64,000 nt of DNA from Burkholderiaceae bacterium (GTDB taxonomy: Bacteria > Pseudomonadota > Gammaproteobacteria > Burkholderiales > Burkholderiaceae_E): NCBI GenBank assembly GCA_023954135.1, contig JAMLIN010000005.1:107877-171876 (forward strand). Direction: 5' to 3'. Below the pieces are notes generated by a model. It worked only from the letters and a program-made list of their open reading frames with translations, was not told the origin of the DNA and did not search any database. A program made the translations under genes and the position numbers. The first letter of the stretch is position 1. Every line of letters begins with the position of its first letter. This document shows positions 20,459-31,000 of the stretch, piece by piece.

Positions 20459-21916
20459 TCAGGTAAGGATGATGTCGTAGACGGTCTGGCCGTAGGCGGA
20501 TTCGACCTGCAGGGCGATCGGCTTGCCGATCGCGTCGCCCAGCAAGGCGAGCGGCTGGCTTTCCTCCTCGAGGAACAGGTCGATCACGTCCTGCGAGGCG
20601 ATGATGCGGAACTCGCGCGGATTGAACTGTCCGGCTTCGCGCTGGATCTCGCGCAGGATCTCGTAGCAGATCGAGCGGGCGGTCTTGACCTGGCCCACGC
20701 CCGCGCAGACCGGGCAGGGCTCGCACAGCAGGTGCGCGAGCGACTCCCGGGTCCGCTTGCGCGTCATCTCGACCAGGCCGAGCGAGGTGAAGCCGCTCAC
20801 GCTGGTCTTGGTGCGGTCGTTGGCCAGCGCGCGGCGCAGCTCCTGGAGCACCGCCTCGCGATGCTGGTTGCCTGCCATGTCGATGAAGTCGACGATGATG
20901 ATGCCGCCGAGATTGCGCATCCGCAGCTGGCGGGCGATCGCGTGGGCGGCCTCGAGGTTGGTTCGGAACACCGTGTCGTCGAAGTTGCGGCCACCGACGT
21001 AGCCGCCGGTGTTGACGTCGATCGTCGTCATCGCCTCGGTCTGGTCGAAGATCAGGTAACCGCCCGACTTGAGATCGACCCGGCGCGACAGCGCGCGCTC
21101 GATCTCGTCCTCGATGTTGTGCAGCTCGAAGATCGGCCGGGCGCCCGTGTAGTCGCGCAGCTTGCCGAGCACTGCCGGGGAGTAGTCCTTGGCGAACTCG
21201 CGCAGCCGGGCGAGCTCGGCGGGATCGTCGACGAGGATCGCGCTGGTCGATTCCGACAGCAGGTCGCGCAGCACCCGCTCGCCGAGCGAGAGCTCCTCGT
21301 AGAGCAGGCTCGGGGCGGGGCGGACCCGGCTCGCGTCGAGGATCTGCTGCCAGCGCTTGCGCAGGTACGAGATGTCGGCCTGCATCTCGGCATCGTCGGC
21401 ATCCTCGGCCGACGTCCGGATGATGTAGCCGCCCTTCTCGTCGGCCGGCAGCGCTGCCTGCAGGCGCTGGCGCAACTGGTTCCTGTCGGCTTCGTCGCCG
21501 ATGCGCTGCGACACGCCGATGTGCGGATCCTGCGGCAGATGGACGAGCAGCCGCCCCGCGATGCTGATCTGGGTCGAGAGTCGCGCTCCCTTGGTGCCGA
21601 GCGGATCCTTCAGGACCTGGACGAGCAGCGGCTGGCTCTCGTAGAGCACCTTCTCGATCGGCAGGGTCGGCTGGCCGTGCGAGCGCGACTGCCAGAGGTC
21701 GGCGACATGCAGGAAGGCGGCGCGCTCCAGCCCGATGTCGATGAAGGCGGACTGCATGCCGGGCAGCACCCGGGTGACCTTGCCGACATAGACATTGCCG
21801 ACCAGGCCGCGGGTGGCGGCCCGCTCGATGTGCAGCTCCTGCACTGCGCCCTGCTGCACGAGGGCGACGCGCGTCTCGTGGGCGCGGAAATTGACCAGGA
21901 TCTCTTCGGAGAACAT
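20459..21916 (-). CDS. rng: Ribonuclease G
   Basis: A 485-residue endoribonuclease of the RNase E/G family, which matures 16S rRNA 5' ends and takes part in mRNA decay. An S1 RNA-binding domain (VGNVYVGKVTRVLPGMQSAFIDIG) is near residues 35-75. The catalytic acidic residues are in TIDVNTG and IIIVDFIDM, and the zinc-link CPVCAG comes after them. The length fits RNase G rather than RNase E. I chose ATG 21916 (MFSEEILVN) as the family N-terminus; a GTG at 21934 is also possible. It ends the purD-to-rng minus-strand series. Confidence 0.92.
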   Translation of the reverse strand: MFSEEILVNFRAHETRVALVQQGAVQELHIERAATRGLVGNVYVGKVTRVLPGMQSAFIDIGLERAAFLHVADLWQSRSHGQPTLPIEKVLYESQPLLVQVLKDPLGTKGARLSTQISIAGRLLVHLPQDPHIGVSQRIGDEADRNQLRQRLQAALPADEKGGYIIRTSAEDADDAEMQADISYLRKRWQQILDASRVRPAPSLLYEELSLGERVLRDLLSESTSAILVDDPAELARLREFAKDYSPAVLGKLRDYTGARPIFELHNIEDEIERALSRRVDLKSGGYLIFDQTEAMTTIDVNTGGYVGGRNFDDTVFRTNLEAAHAIARQLRMRNLGGIIIVDFIDMAGNQHREAVLQELRRALANDRTKTSVSGFTSLGLVEMTRKRTRESLAHLLCEPCPVCAGVGQVKTARSICYEILREIQREAGQFNPREFRIIASQDVIDLFLEEESQPLALLGDAIGKPIALQVESAYGQTVYDIILT

Positions 21917-21949
21917 CGTCACGGGCGCGCGCACCGTCCTGCGGCGGTT

Positions 21950-22540
21950 TCAGGCGCGGCCGCGCAGCAGGCAGTGCGTTTCGTAAAGCGGAAGGCCCAT
22001 GATACCGGACTCGCTGCCTTCGACGCGGCGCACGAAGCGGCCCGCGTAGCCCTGGATCCCGTAGCCGCCGGCCTTGTCGAAGGGGTCGCCGCTCGCCACG
22101 TAGGTGGCGATGTCGCCGGCGGTGAGCCGCGCGAACCGCACCCGCGAAACCGACAGCCGGTGCTCGATGCGCTCGCCGCGTGCGAGCGCCACCGCGGTCA
22201 GCACCCGGTGGCTGCGGCCCGAGAGCGCGCGCAGCATCGCGGCAGCCTCGGCGGCATCGGCCGGCTTGCCGATGATGCGCCCGCCGATGGCGACCGTGGT
22301 GTCGGCGGCGAGGACCGGCGCCGGCGGCAGGCTCCGTGAGCGGCGCCGGGCCTCGCCGGCCCGCGCCTTGGCGATCGTGACCCGCAGGACATAGACGGTC
22401 GGGGGCTCGCCGGGCAGCGGCGTCTCGAGGGCTTCCGCCGCTTCGCTCTCGTCCTCGCCGGGGGCGAGCAGCTCGAAGCGCACGCCGATGCGCGCCAGGA
22501 GCTCCTGGCGGCGCGGGCTGCGGGAGGCGAGATAGATCAT
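21950..22540 (-). CDS. maf: Maf-like nucleoside triphosphate pyrophosphatase
   Basis: A 196-residue Maf/YhdE-family house-cleaning enzyme that hydrolyses non-canonical or excess NTPs (dTTP/UTP type) to the monophosphate. The N-terminal motif [12 protein letters not shown], the central [10 protein letters not shown] and [13 protein letters not shown], and the C-terminal [13 protein letters not shown] match the family. ATG 22540 overlaps the stop of rlmH by 4 bases, which suggests coupled translation. Confidence 0.92.
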   Translation of the reverse strand: MIYLASRSPRRQELLARIGVRFELLAPGEDESEAAEALETPLPGEPPTVYVLRVTIAKARAGEARRRSRSLPPAPVLAADTTVAIGGRIIGKPADAAEAAAMLRALSGRSHRVLTAVALARGERIEHRLSVSRVRFARLTAGDIATYVASGDPFDKAGGYGIQGYAGRFVRRVEGSESGIMGLPLYETHCLLRGRA

Positions 22541-23007
22541 GCGCGATGGTAGGGGTGGCCGGCGTTGATCGACCAGGCCCGGTAGAGCTGCTCGGCGAGC
22601 AGCACCCGGACCAGCGGGTGGGGCAGGGTCAGGCTCGACAGCCGCAGGGTCTCGTCGGCCCCGGCCTTCAGGGCCGGGTCGAGCCCGTCCGGGCCGCCGA
22701 CCAGGATGGCGACCGGCCGGGCGTTCCCTCGCCAGGCTTCGAGCCGACGGGCCAGGGCGGCGGTGTCGATGTCGCGGCCGCGCTCGTCGAGCACCACCCG
22801 CCAGGCCGAAGCCGGCATCGCTGCCTCGATGCGGGCGGCTTCGTCGCGCAGCCAGCGGGCCTGGTCGGCGGAACGGCTGCGCGGCGCGGTCCGGACCTCG
22901 CGCCATTCGAGGCTGATCTCGGCCGGCAGGCGGGCGGAGAAGTCCGCCACCGCCTGATCGACCCAGGCGGGCATCCGGGTGCCGACAGCGATCACCCGCA
23001 GCAGCAC
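22537..23007 (-). CDS. rlmH: 23S rRNA (pseudouridine1915-N3)-methyltransferase
   Basis: A 156-residue SPOUT-class methyltransferase that methylates pseudouridine 1915 in helix 69 of 23S rRNA. Family marks are the N-terminal [14 protein letters not shown], the SAM-binding trefoil-knot sequence [10 protein letters not shown] and the C-terminal [20 protein letters not shown] followed by HPYHR. Length is normal. It lies between rsfS (1-base gap) and maf (4-base overlap). Confidence 0.95.
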   Translation of the reverse strand: MLLRVIAVGTRMPAWVDQAVADFSARLPAEISLEWREVRTAPRSRSADQARWLRDEAARIEAAMPASAWRVVLDERGRDIDTAALARRLEAWRGNARPVAILVGGPDGLDPALKAGADETLRLSSLTLPHPLVRVLLAEQLYRAWSINAGHPYHRA

Positions 23008-23008
23008 G

Positions 23009-23374
23009 TCAGTCGCGCGCCGCCGGGCTGGCCGCGCGCTTGAGCCGCACCGGCTTGCCGCCCCAGATCTCCTCGAGGTTGTAGTAGGCGCGGATCGCCG
23101 GCTGCATGACGTGGACGACGAGGTCGCCGAAGTCGACCAGCACCCATTCGCCGGTGTCCTCGCCTTCGATCGAGAGGACCTCGCCGCCTGCCGCCTTGAC
23201 CTTGTCGCGCACGTTGGACGCGAGGGCGCGGGTCTGGCGGTTCGAGGTGCCCGACACGATCACGACGCGATCGAACAGGCTGGTCAGCTCGACGGTGTTG
23301 TAGACGACGATGTCCTGGCCCTTGACGTCCTCGAGGGCGTCGACCACGAGGCGCTGGAGTTTGCGGATGTCCAT
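23009..23374 (-). CDS. rsfS: Ribosomal silencing factor RsfS
   Basis: A 121-residue protein of the RsfS/YbeB/Iojap family. It binds ribosomal protein L14 (uL14) and blocks subunit joining when nutrients run low. Typical sequence is seen in [27 protein letters not shown] and in [16 protein letters not shown]. Gene order nadD-rsfS-rlmH is conserved across proteobacteria. Confidence 0.94.
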   Translation of the reverse strand: MDIRKLQRLVVDALEDVKGQDIVVYNTVELTSLFDRVVIVSGTSNRQTRALASNVRDKVKAAGGEVLSIEGEDTGEWVLVDFGDLVVHVMQPAIRAYYNLEEIWGGKPVRLKRAASPAARD

Positions 23375-23392
23375 TGCTTGCCTTTCGTTGCT

Positions 23393-24049
23393 TCAGGAGC
23401 GGGGGACGTCGCGGTAGAGACGACGGGTTTCGATGTACTCGAGCACGCCGGCCGGAAGCAGCTCGGCCGGTGCCGTTCCGGCAGCGATCTGGCTGCGCAG
23501 CAGGGTCGAGGACACCGGCACGGCCGGCATCCTGAAGAAGACGATGCCGCCGGCCGGCGCATCGGGCAGCGCGTCGGCGCCATGCGCCCCGACGAGGGCG
23601 TCGACGGCCGCCGGCAAGGCCTCGAGCGATACCCGCTCGCGCCGTGTCGCCGCGATGTGGCAGAAATCGAGCAGCTCGCGCCAGCGGTGCCAGCTCGCGA
23701 GATTGCGCAGCTGGTCGCTGCCGATGATCATCACGAGCGCGCACTCGGGCCCGAGCTCGGCGCGCAGCGATTCCAGCGTGTCGATCGTGTAGCTCGGGCC
23801 TTCGCGCTCGGTCTCCCGGGTGTCGACCATCCAGCCGGGCTCGTGCGCGACGGCGAGGCGCAGCATCGCGACGCGGTCCGCGGCGACGGTGCCGGCGTCC
23901 TTCTGCCAGGAAACGCCGGTGGGCACGAGACGCAGCTCGTCGAGCGCCAGGGCGACGCAGGCGGCGCGCGCGAGCGCGAGATGGCCGACGTGGACGGGAT
24001 CGAAGGTGCCGCCCAGCAGTCCCACGCGACGACGAGCTTTCAGACCCAT
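23393..24049 (-). CDS. nadD: Nicotinate-nucleotide adenylyltransferase
   Basis: A 218-residue enzyme of NAD biosynthesis that adenylates nicotinate mononucleotide. The nucleotidyltransferase motif [11 protein letters not shown] is at about residues 14-24, and the second motif [10 protein letters not shown] near the end matches the family ISSTxxR signature. The start at 24049 overlaps the hemF stop by 10 bases. rsfS follows 18 bases downstream. Confidence 0.94.
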   Translation of the reverse strand: MGLKARRRVGLLGGTFDPVHVGHLALARAACVALALDELRLVPTGVSWQKDAGTVAADRVAMLRLAVAHEPGWMVDTRETEREGPSYTIDTLESLRAELGPECALVMIIGSDQLRNLASWHRWRELLDFCHIAATRRERVSLEALPAAVDALVGAHGADALPDAPAGGIVFFRMPAVPVSSTLLRSQIAAGTAPAELLPAGVLEYIETRRLYRDVPRS

Positions 24050-24969
24050 TCGCGGGGAACGAGGAAACGTTCGGTCAGCGCCGCCTCGGGCGAGTCCGGC
24101 TCGGGCGTCCAGTCGTAGGCCCAGCGCGCCAGCGGCGGCATCGACACCAGGATCGATTCGGCGCGCCCGCCCGACTGCAGCCCGAACAGGGTGCCGCGAT
24201 CGTATATGAGGTTGAACTCGACGTAGCGGCCGCGCCGGTAGAGCTGGAAGGCGCGCTGCTCGTCGGTCCAGCCGCGGTCATGGTTGCGCTCGACGATCGG
24301 TACGTAGGCATCGAGGAACGCCTCGCCGACCGAACGGGTCAGGGCGAAGGCGCCATCGAAATCGGGCTCGGCGAGATCGTCGAAGAAGATCCCGCCCACG
24401 CCGCGGGCCTCGCCGCGGTGCTTCAGGAAGAAGTAGTCGTCGCACCAGCGCTTGAAACGCCGATGCCATTGCGGCCCGAAGGGCGCGAGCGCATCGCGGC
24501 AGGTCCGGTGGAAATGGACGACGTCCTCCTCCACCGGATAGAAGGGCGTGAGGTCCATGCCGCCGCCGAACCACCAGACGGCCGGCTCGCCGCCGTCCGC
24601 GTGCGCGATGAAGAAACGCACGTTCATGTGCACCGTCGGCACATGGGGATTGCGCGGGTGCAGCACCAGGGACACGCCCATCGCCTCGAACCGGCGCCCG
24701 GCCACCATCGGCCGGCTCGCGGTGGCCGATGCCGGCAGCGCATCGCCGGCGACGTGTGAGAAGAGCACGCCGCCGCGCTCGAAGACGGTGGCGTCCTCGA
24801 TCACCCGGCTGCGTCCTCCGCCGCCCGCGGGGCGGGACCAGTCGTCGACCAGGAAGCGTCCGCCGTCGAGCGACTCGAGTCGCTCGACGATGCGTCGCTG
24901 GAGATCGAGCAGCCAGCCGCGGACCTGGTCGTGGGCGGGCGCCGCTGCGCCGCTCGCCTGTCCGGGCAC
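24040..24969 (-). CDS. hemF: Oxygen-dependent coproporphyrinogen III oxidase
   Basis: A 309-residue heme-pathway enzyme that converts coproporphyrinogen III to protoporphyrinogen IX using O2. Family sequence includes [49 protein letters not shown] and [17 protein letters not shown] chose GTG 24969, two bases after the purD stop, because it has GGAAG upstream and gives the expected N-terminus ([14 protein letters not shown]). It sits between purD and nadD. Confidence 0.93.
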   Translation of the reverse strand: MPGQASGAAAPAHDQVRGWLLDLQRRIVERLESLDGGRFLVDDWSRPAGGGGRSRVIEDATVFERGGVLFSHVAGDALPASATASRPMVAGRRFEAMGVSLVLHPRNPHVPTVHMNVRFFIAHADGGEPAVWWFGGGMDLTPFYPVEEDVVHFHRTCRDALAPFGPQWHRRFKRWCDDYFFLKHRGEARGVGGIFFDDLAEPDFDGAFALTRSVGEAFLDAYVPIVERNHDRGWTDEQRAFQLYRRGRYVEFNLIYDRGTLFGLQSGGRAESILVSMPPLARWAYDWTPEPDSPEAALTERFLVPREWV

Positions 24970-24971
24970 GC

Positions 24972-26264
24972 CTACTTCCGCACCGGGCGGCCGATCGCCC
25001 GGTGGCCGATGTCGCGCCGGTACTGCATGCCGTCGAAGCGGATGGTGGCGGCGACCTCGTAGGCGCGCGCCTGGGCCATCTTGACGGAATCGCCCAGCGC
25101 GGTGACGCAGAGCACCCGGCCGCCGGCGGTCAGGACCCTGCCGTCCTCGAGGCTCGTGCCGGCATGGAACACGATGCAGTCGTCGCCGACCTCGTTGCCG
25201 TGCTCGGGCAGCCCTTCGATCGGGTCGCCGCGGCGCGGCGACTCCGGATAGCCATGGGCGGCGAGCACCACGCCCAGCGCGGTGCGACGGTCCCAGGTGA
25301 TCTCGGCGGTGTCGAGCCGGCCCTCGATGCCGCGCTCGACGATCGCGGCGAAATCGCTCTTGATGCGCGCGAGGATCGGCTGGGTCTCGGGATCGCCCAT
25401 CCGGCAGTTGAACTCCAGCGTGCGGATCGTCCCGTCGGGGGCGATCATGAGGCCGGCATAAAGGAAGCCGGTGAAGGGAGTGCCCTCGGCCGCCATGCCT
25501 TCCACGGTGGGCCGGATGATCTCGCGAAGCACCCGGGCGTGCACCGAAGGGGTGACCACCGGCGCCGGGGAGTAGGCGCCCATGCCACCGGTGTTGGGCC
25601 CGGCATCGCCGTCGAGCAGCCGCTTGTGATCCTGGCTGGAGGCCAGCGCCAGGACGTTCCTGCCGTCGACCATCACGATGAAGCTGGCCTCCTCGCCCTC
25701 GAGGAAGTCCTCGATGACGACCCGCGCTCCGGCCTGGCCCATCCCGCCCTCGGTGAGCATCATGTCGACGGCGGCATGCGCCTGGCCGACGTCGGTCGCT
25801 ACCACGACGCCCTTGCCGGCGGCGAGGCCGTCGGCCTTGATCACGATCGGCGCGCCGCGGCGCTCGATGTACGCGTGGGCGGCGGCGGCGTCGGTGAAGG
25901 CCTCGTAGGCGGCCGTCGGGATGCCGTGGCGCTTCATGAAGGCCTTGGCGAACTCCTTGGACGATTCGAGCTGCGCGGCCGCGCGGGTCGGGCCGAAGAT
26001 CTTCAGGCCGCGTTCGCGGAAGATGTCGACGATGCCGGCGGCCAGCGGCGCCTCGGGGCCGACCACGGTGAAGGCGACGTGCTCGCGCTCGGCGAGCGCG
26101 GCGAGCGTGAGCGGATCGGTGACCGGAATGTTGCGCGCGCCGGGTTCGCGCGCCGTGCCGCCGTTGCCGGGCGCGACGATGACGTGCTGGACCCTGGGCG
26201 AGCGCGCCAGGCACCAGGCGAGCGCATGCTCGCGCCCGCCGGAGCCGACCACGAGGATCTTCAT
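24972..26264 (-). CDS. purD: Phosphoribosylamine--glycine ligase (GARS)
   Basis: A 430-residue ATP-grasp enzyme of purine synthesis that joins glycine to phosphoribosylamine. The N-terminus [17 protein letters not shown] is typical. The ATP-grasp part contains [28 protein letters not shown] and [14 protein letters not shown], which carries the metal-binding acid residues. The start at 26264 overlaps the yebC stop by 4 bases. Confidence 0.95.
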   Translation of the reverse strand: MKILVVGSGGREHALAWCLARSPRVQHVIVAPGNGGTAREPGARNIPVTDPLTLAALAEREHVAFTVVGPEAPLAAGIVDIFRERGLKIFGPTRAAAQLESSKEFAKAFMKRHGIPTAAYEAFTDAAAAHAYIERRGAPIVIKADGLAAGKGVVVATDVGQAHAAVDMMLTEGGMGQAGARVVIEDFLEGEEASFIVMVDGRNVLALASSQDHKRLLDGDAGPNTGGMGAYSPAPVVTPSVHARVLREIIRPTVEGMAAEGTPFTGFLYAGLMIAPDGTIRTLEFNCRMGDPETQPILARIKSDFAAIVERGIEGRLDTAEITWDRRTALGVVLAAHGYPESPRRGDPIEGLPEHGNEVGDDCIVFHAGTSLEDGRVLTAGGRVLCVTALGDSVKMAQARAYEVAATIRFDGMQYRRDIGHRAIGRPVRK

Positions 26265-26998
26265 GTGGATTCCTGGTCCTCGAACACCGCGTTGGTGTAG
26301 ACCTGCTGGACGTCGTCGAGATCCTCGAGGGCGTCGATCAGCTTCTGCATGCGCTCGCCGTCCTCGCCGCCGAGCGCCGTCTCGACGTTCGGGCGCATCG
26401 TGATCTCGGCGACCTCGGCCTTGAGCCCGGCCGCCTCGAGGGCGCGCTTGAGCACGCCGAAGTCGGCTGGCGCGCACAGCACCTCGATGCCGCCCTCGTC
26501 ATCGGTGCCGACGTCGTCGGCGCCGGCCTCGATCGCGGCTTCCATCACGGCTTCCTCGGAGGTGCCGGGCGCGAAGAGGAACTGGCCGCAATGGGTGAAC
26601 TGGAACGCGACCGAGCCGTCGGTGCCGAGGTTGCCGTTGTGCTTGGAGAAGGCGTGGCGGACCTCGGCGACGGTCCGGGTGCGGTTGTCGGTCATGCAGT
26701 CGACGATGACCGCGGCGCCGCCCGCTCCGTAGCCCTCGTAGCGGATCTCCTCGTAGGACGCGCCGTCGAGGTCGCCCGAGCCGCGCTGGATCGCGCGCTT
26801 GACGGTGTCCTTGGGCATGTTGGCGTCGGACGCCTTGTCCATCGCCAGCCGCAGCCGGGGATTCGTTTCGGGATCGGGGCCGCCGAGCTTGGCGGCGACG
26901 GTGATCTCCTTGATCACGCGGGTGAACACCTTGCCGCGCTTGGCGTCGGCCCGTTCCTTCTTGTGCTTGATGTTGGCCCACTTGGAATGACCGGCCAT
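26261..26998 (-). CDS. yebC: YebC/PmpR-family transcriptional or translational regulator
   Basis: A 245-residue protein that starts [14 protein letters not shown], the hallmark of the family. YebC proteins were described as DNA-binding regulators; some members have been linked to translation of difficult sequences. The three-domain layout is complete: basic N-terminus, [12 protein letters not shown] in the middle and the C-terminal [19 protein letters not shown] 26998 is preceded by GAGGAG. It is the first gene of the yebC-purD-hemF-nadD-rsfS-rlmH-maf-rng series. Confidence 0.94.
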   Translation of the reverse strand: MAGHSKWANIKHKKERADAKRGKVFTRVIKEITVAAKLGGPDPETNPRLRLAMDKASDANMPKDTVKRAIQRGSGDLDGASYEEIRYEGYGAGGAAVIVDCMTDNRTRTVAEVRHAFSKHNGNLGTDGSVAFQFTHCGQFLFAPGTSEEAVMEAAIEAGADDVGTDDEGGIEVLCAPADFGVLKRALEAAGLKAEVAEITMRPNVETALGGEDGERMQKLIDALEDLDDVQQVYTNAVFEDQEST

Positions 26999-27147
26999 CG
27001 ACTCCTCTACCTTGCTGCCTTGCAATACTCGGGGGCGGGGCGATAATCCACCCGGCGGACGATTTTCGATTTTATCATCCGGGCATCCCCTCGGGCCCGC
27101 CCGCCACCCCTGCGCCATCCCCCAGACCAGCGAGGCGACCAGCACCC

Positions 27148-28653
27148 ATGAATCCGCTGCCGATCGCGCGAAACGCGCAAGTCGAAACCGTACTGCTGCC
27201 TCGCCTGGCCAACCGCCACGGGCTGATCACCGGTGCCACCGGCACCGGCAAGACCGTCTCGCTGCAGGTGCTCGCCGAACGCTTTTCCTCGATCGGCGTG
27301 CCGGTGTTCGTTTCGGACGTCAAGGGCGACCTCTCCGGCATCTCGCAGGCCGGCCAGTCCTCGGCCAAGCTCGCCGAGCGCCTGGAGCGCCTCGGCCTGC
27401 CGACGCCGGAGTTCGACGGCTTTCCGGTCACCCTCTGGGATGTCCACGGCGAGCGCGGCCATCCCCTGCGCGCGACCGTCTCGGACATGGGGCCGCTGCT
27501 GCTCGGCCGGATGCTGGGCCTGAACGACACCCAGGCCGGCGTGCTGCACATCGTCTTCCGGGTCGCCGACGACAACGGCATGCTCCTGCTCGACATGAAG
27601 GACCTGCGGGCGATGCTCCAGTTCGTGGGGGACAACGCGAAGGAGCTGCGCACCGCCTACGGCAATGTCTCGCCGGCATCGGTCGGCGCGATCCAGCGCG
27701 GCCTGCTCGCGCTCGAGGGCCAGGGGGCCGATCGCTTCTTCGGCGAGCCGATGCTCGATCTCGACGACATGATGCAGACCGACGCGAAGGGGCGTGGCGT
27801 GGTCAACATCCTCGTCGCCGATCGCCTGCTCAACTCGCCGGCCCTGTACGCCGCCTTCCTGCTGTGGCTGCTCTCGGAGCTGTTCGAGCGCCTGCCCGAG
27901 GTGGGCGACCCCGAGAAGCCGCGCTTCGTGTTCTTCTTCGACGAGGCGCACCTGCTCTTCGATGACGCACCCAAGGTGCTGATCGACAAGGTCGAGCAGG
28001 TGGTGCGCCTGATCCGCTCGAAGGGCGTCGGCGTCTATTTCGTGACGCAGAATCCGCTCGACGTCCCGGACAACGTCCTCGGTCAGCTCGGTAACCGGAT
28101 CCAGCATGCGCTGCGCGCATTCACCCCGCGCGACCAGAAGGCGGTGCGCGCCGCCGCCACGACGATGCGCCAGAATCCCGCCTTCAGCGCCGAGGCCGCC
28201 ATCACCGAGCTCGCGGTCGGCGAGGCGCTGGTCTCGATGCTCGACGAAAAGGGGCGTCCCGGCATCGTGGAGCGCGCCTGGATGATGGCACCGGGCAGCC
28301 GGATGGGCCCGATCGACGATGCCGAGCGCGCGGCCCTGCTGAAGGCGTCGGTGGTCGCGGGGGTGTACGACCAGACCGTCGATCGCGAGTCCGCGCACGA
28401 GCAGCTGCTCGCCCGTGCCCAGGCCCAGGCGGCGGCCGAGGAGCAGGCCCGCAAGGAGGCCGAAGGCGGCAACGGCATGCTCGGGTCGCTGGGCGACCTG
28501 CTCGGCGGAGGCGGTACCGGGAAGGGTCGCGCCCGGCGCGGCGACTCGATCATCGAGGCCGCCGCCAAGAGCGCGGCCCGCTCGATGGGGACGGGCCTGG
28601 GGCGCGAGATCCTGCGCGGCGTGCTCGGGACGATATTCAAGAACCGTCGCTAG
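27148..28653 (+). CDS. HerA-like ATPase, DUF853/YjgR family
   Basis: A 501-residue P-loop ATPase. Walker A is GATGTGKT (residues 29-36) and the Walker B-like stretch [12 protein letters not shown] lies near residue 270, followed by [22 protein letters not shown]. The C-terminal part has an Ala/Glu-rich helical region (about 412-440), a Gly-rich loop and a basic end. YjgR/DUF853 proteins resemble the HerA/FtsK helicase-translocase superfamily; their function is not established. It is divergent from yebC. Confidence 0.87.
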   Translation: MNPLPIARNAQVETVLLPRLANRHGLITGATGTGKTVSLQVLAERFSSIGVPVFVSDVKGDLSGISQAGQSSAKLAERLERLGLPTPEFDGFPVTLWDVHGERGHPLRATVSDMGPLLLGRMLGLNDTQAGVLHIVFRVADDNGMLLLDMKDLRAMLQFVGDNAKELRTAYGNVSPASVGAIQRGLLALEGQGADRFFGEPMLDLDDMMQTDAKGRGVVNILVADRLLNSPALYAAFLLWLLSELFERLPEVGDPEKPRFVFFFDEAHLLFDDAPKVLIDKVEQVVRLIRSKGVGVYFVTQNPLDVPDNVLGQLGNRIQHALRAFTPRDQKAVRAAATTMRQNPAFSAEAAITELAVGEALVSMLDEKGRPGIVERAWMMAPGSRMGPIDDAERAALLKASVVAGVYDQTVDRESAHEQLLARAQAQAAAEEQARKEAEGGNGMLGSLGDLLGGGGTGKGRARRGDSIIEAAAKSAARSMGTGLGREILRGVLGTIFKNRR

Positions 28654-28687
28654 GCGGCGGAAGTTCAGTCTTGCAAGGAGACGGGAA

Positions 28688-29467
28688 ATGGATCTGGGCA
28701 TCAAGGGCCGGCGGGCGATCGTATGCGGCGCGAGCCGCGGGCTCGGCTTCGGCAGCGCGCTGTCGCTCGCGCGCGAGGGCGTGGACCTCGTGATCAACGG
28801 CCGTCGTGCCGACGTGCTCGCCGACGCGGCGAAGCGGATCGCGGACGAGACCGGCGTCGAGGTGGTCGCGGTGGCGGCCGACATCACCAGCGCATCGGGC
28901 CGTGCCGAGGTGCTGGCGGCCGCGCCGCGGGTCGACATCCTCGTGACGAACGCGGGCGGACCGCCTCCGGGGGACTTCCGCAACTTCGATCGCGACGACT
29001 GGATCCGGGCGGTCGATGCCAACATGCTGACCCCGATCGAGCTGATCAAGGCGACGATCGACGGCATGATCGAGCGGCGTTTCGGGCGCGTCGTGAACAT
29101 CACCTCGAGCGCGGTGAAGGCGCCGATCGATGTCCTCGCACTGTCCAATGGCGCCCGTAGCGGGCTGACCGGCTTCGTCGCGGGTCTCGCGCGCAAGACG
29201 GTCGCGCACAACGTGACCATCAACAACCTGCTGCCGGGAATCTTCGACACCGATCGTCTCGCCGGCCTGGTGGAGGCCGCCGCCAGGGGCGCCGGCATCA
29301 GCATCGAGGAGGCGCGCGAGCGTCGCCGGGCGGGGCAGCCCGCCGGTCGCTTCGGCGACGAGATGGAGTTCGGCCAGGCCTGCGCCTATCTGTGCAGCGC
29401 CCAGGCGGGCTACATCACGGGCCAGAACTTCCTGATCGACGGCGGCGCCTATCCCGGCACCTTCTGA
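28688..29467 (+). CDS. Atypical SDR protein, BKR-like subgroup without the catalytic Tyr
   Basis: A 259-residue SDR-fold protein resembling beta-ketoacyl-reductase-like members. The cofactor loop CGASRGLG (13-20), TNAG (87-90) and GQNFLIDGGAYPG are present, and Ser140 is in place. The YxxxK position reads LSNGAR (from Leu152), so the Tyr is lost; this matches an SDR subgroup known to lack a perfect catalytic tetrad. Function is unknown. ATG 28688 has AAGGAG 7 bases upstream. tcdA follows closely on the same strand. Confidence 0.85.
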   Translation: MDLGIKGRRAIVCGASRGLGFGSALSLAREGVDLVINGRRADVLADAAKRIADETGVEVVAVAADITSASGRAEVLAAAPRVDILVTNAGGPPPGDFRNFDRDDWIRAVDANMLTPIELIKATIDGMIERRFGRVVNITSSAVKAPIDVLALSNGARSGLTGFVAGLARKTVAHNVTINNLLPGIFDTDRLAGLVEAAARGAGISIEEARERRRAGQPAGRFGDEMEFGQACAYLCSAQAGYITGQNFLIDGGAYPGTF

Positions 29468-29501
29468 TCGTCGCAGCGACTCTCCGGGGGCCGCTGCCGT
29501 C

Positions 29502-30281
29502 CTGGTCGGGACGACGCGGGCCGACCGGGCGCGCCGCTTCGGCGGCATCGCGCGCCTCTACGGGGCGGCCGCGCTCGATCTGCTCGGCGAAGCGCACATG
29601 GTCGTCGTCGGGGTCGGCGGAGTCGGCTCATGGACGGCGGAGGCGCTGGCGCGCTCGGGGGTGGGGCGCATCACGCTCATCGACATGGACCATGTCGCGG
29701 AGTCGAACATCAATCGCCAGATCCATGCCCTCGACACGACGCTCGGGCGCAGCAAGATCGCCGCGATGGCCGAGCGCATCGCCGCCATCTCGCCGCAGTG
29801 CCGGGTCGACTGCATCGACGATTTCGTCGATCCGGACAATGCCTCGTCGCTGGTGCCGCCCGATGCGGACATCGTGATCGATGCGATCGATGCGCCGGCG
29901 GCGAAGGCCGCCCTGGTCGCGGCCTGCGCGCGGCGCGGGCAGGCGGTGATCGTCTGCGGCGGGGCCGGCGGGCGCATCGATTCCCTGCCGCTCGCCCACG
30001 GCGACCTTTCGGCGAGCCGTTACGATCCGCTGCTCGCTTCGGTGCGTTCCCGCCTGCGGCGCGAGCACGGCTTTCCTCGCGTCGGCGGCGGGCGCTTCGG
30101 AGTGTCGGCGCTGTGGTTCGATGCCGCGTTGCCCGCCGGCACCCAGCGGGCTGGCGGAGCCGCGGGCACCGCTCTTGCGTGTTCCGGTTACGGTTCGCTC
30201 GTCACAGTGACGGCAAGCCTCGGATTCGCGGCTGCCGGGCTTGCGATCGGCCGGGCACTGGCGTTGCGCGAGGGACATTGA
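29502..30281 (+). CDS. tcdA: tRNA threonylcarbamoyladenosine dehydratase TcdA (start codon unclear)
   Basis: An E1-like ATP-dependent enzyme that cyclises the t6A modification of tRNA position 37 to ct6A. The nucleotide-binding motif GVGGVGSWTAEALARSGVG, then DMDHVAESNINRQIHAL, and a Cys-containing VIVCGGAGGR are typical. The first ATG is at 29598, yet the conserved N-terminus (RFGGIARLYG) lies upstream of it in the same frame. The frame opens after a TGA at 29433, and no ATG, GTG or TTG occurs from there to 29598. I used the only CTG that precedes the conserved part, at 29502; this is an inference (a second CTG, at 29580, lies inside the conserved N-terminus). A short form from 29598 would start inside the first strand. 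Confidence 0.75.
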   Translation: MVGTTRADRARRFGGIARLYGAAALDLLGEAHMVVVGVGGVGSWTAEALARSGVGRITLIDMDHVAESNINRQIHALDTTLGRSKIAAMAERIAAISPQCRVDCIDDFVDPDNASSLVPPDADIVIDAIDAPAAKAALVAACARRGQAVIVCGGAGGRIDSLPLAHGDLSASRYDPLLASVRSRLRREHGFPRVGGGRFGVSALWFDAALPAGTQRAGGAAGTALACSGYGSLVTVTASLGFAAAGLAIGRALALREGH

Positions 30282-30386
30282 CTGGCGGTTGCGATTGCGC
30301 GACATTCGTTGCGCTGACCAGAAGACCTGCGCGCAACGGGCAGCCTACGGGGCGCGAGACTGTTCAACCATCTGCGAGGGATTTGA

Positions 30387-30977
30387 ATGCGCCCACCTAA
30401 CGGGCTGGCTATGTGGCCAGCCGATGCGTTGGCTTTTTTCCTGGGATTCCTGCGCGATCCCGTCGGAGTCGGTTCGGTCATCCCGAGCTCGCGCTACCTC
30501 GAGCGCCGCATCGTCGACGCGGTGGGGGCGGCGAGCGCCCGGGTCATCGTCGAGCTCGGGCCGGGCACCGGCGGCACCACCCGGGCCCTGCTCGACGCGA
30601 TGCCGGCCGATGCCCGCCTGGTCTGCATCGAGATCGATCCGAAGTTCGCCGACCATGTCGCGCGGCTCGGCGATCCGCGCCTGATCGTGCGCTGCTGCAG
30701 CGCCGAGCACATCGGCGACGTCCTTGCCGAGCACAACCTGCCGGCGCCCGATACCGTGGTATCGGGGATTCCGTTCTCGACCATGCCGGCCGACGTCGGC
30801 CAGCTCATCGCTCGCCGGGTCCACGATGTCCTGCCGCCCGGCGGCAGCTTCGTCGCCTACCAGTTCAAGTCCGCCGTGGCCGGCTTCGCCGCACCGGTGT
30901 TCGGGAACCACGACCTGAGCGTCTACGAATGGCGCAACATCCCGCCGATGCGCCTGTGGCGATGGCGCCGCAGCTGA
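30387..30977 (+). CDS. SAM-dependent methyltransferase, phospholipid N-methyltransferase-like
   Basis: A 196-residue class I methyltransferase. The SAM-binding motif is VIVELGPGTGGTTRALL (about residues 53-69), followed by LVCIEIDPKF. The region SGIPFSTMPAD and a hydrophobic N-terminal segment (ALAFFLGFLRDPVGVGSVIPSS) resemble PmtA-type phosphatidylethanolamine N-methyltransferases. Some relatives are annotated as rRNA methyltransferases, so the lipid role is only probable. The gene follows tcdA after a 105-base gap and converges on phhA. Confidence 0.75.
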   Translation: MRPPNGLAMWPADALAFFLGFLRDPVGVGSVIPSSRYLERRIVDAVGAASARVIVELGPGTGGTTRALLDAMPADARLVCIEIDPKFADHVARLGDPRLIVRCCSAEHIGDVLAEHNLPAPDTVVSGIPFSTMPADVGQLIARRVHDVLPPGGSFVAYQFKSAVAGFAAPVFGNHDLSVYEWRNIPPMRLWRWRRS

Positions 30978-31000
30978 GCGGCTGAGCGCCCGCCCGTCGA

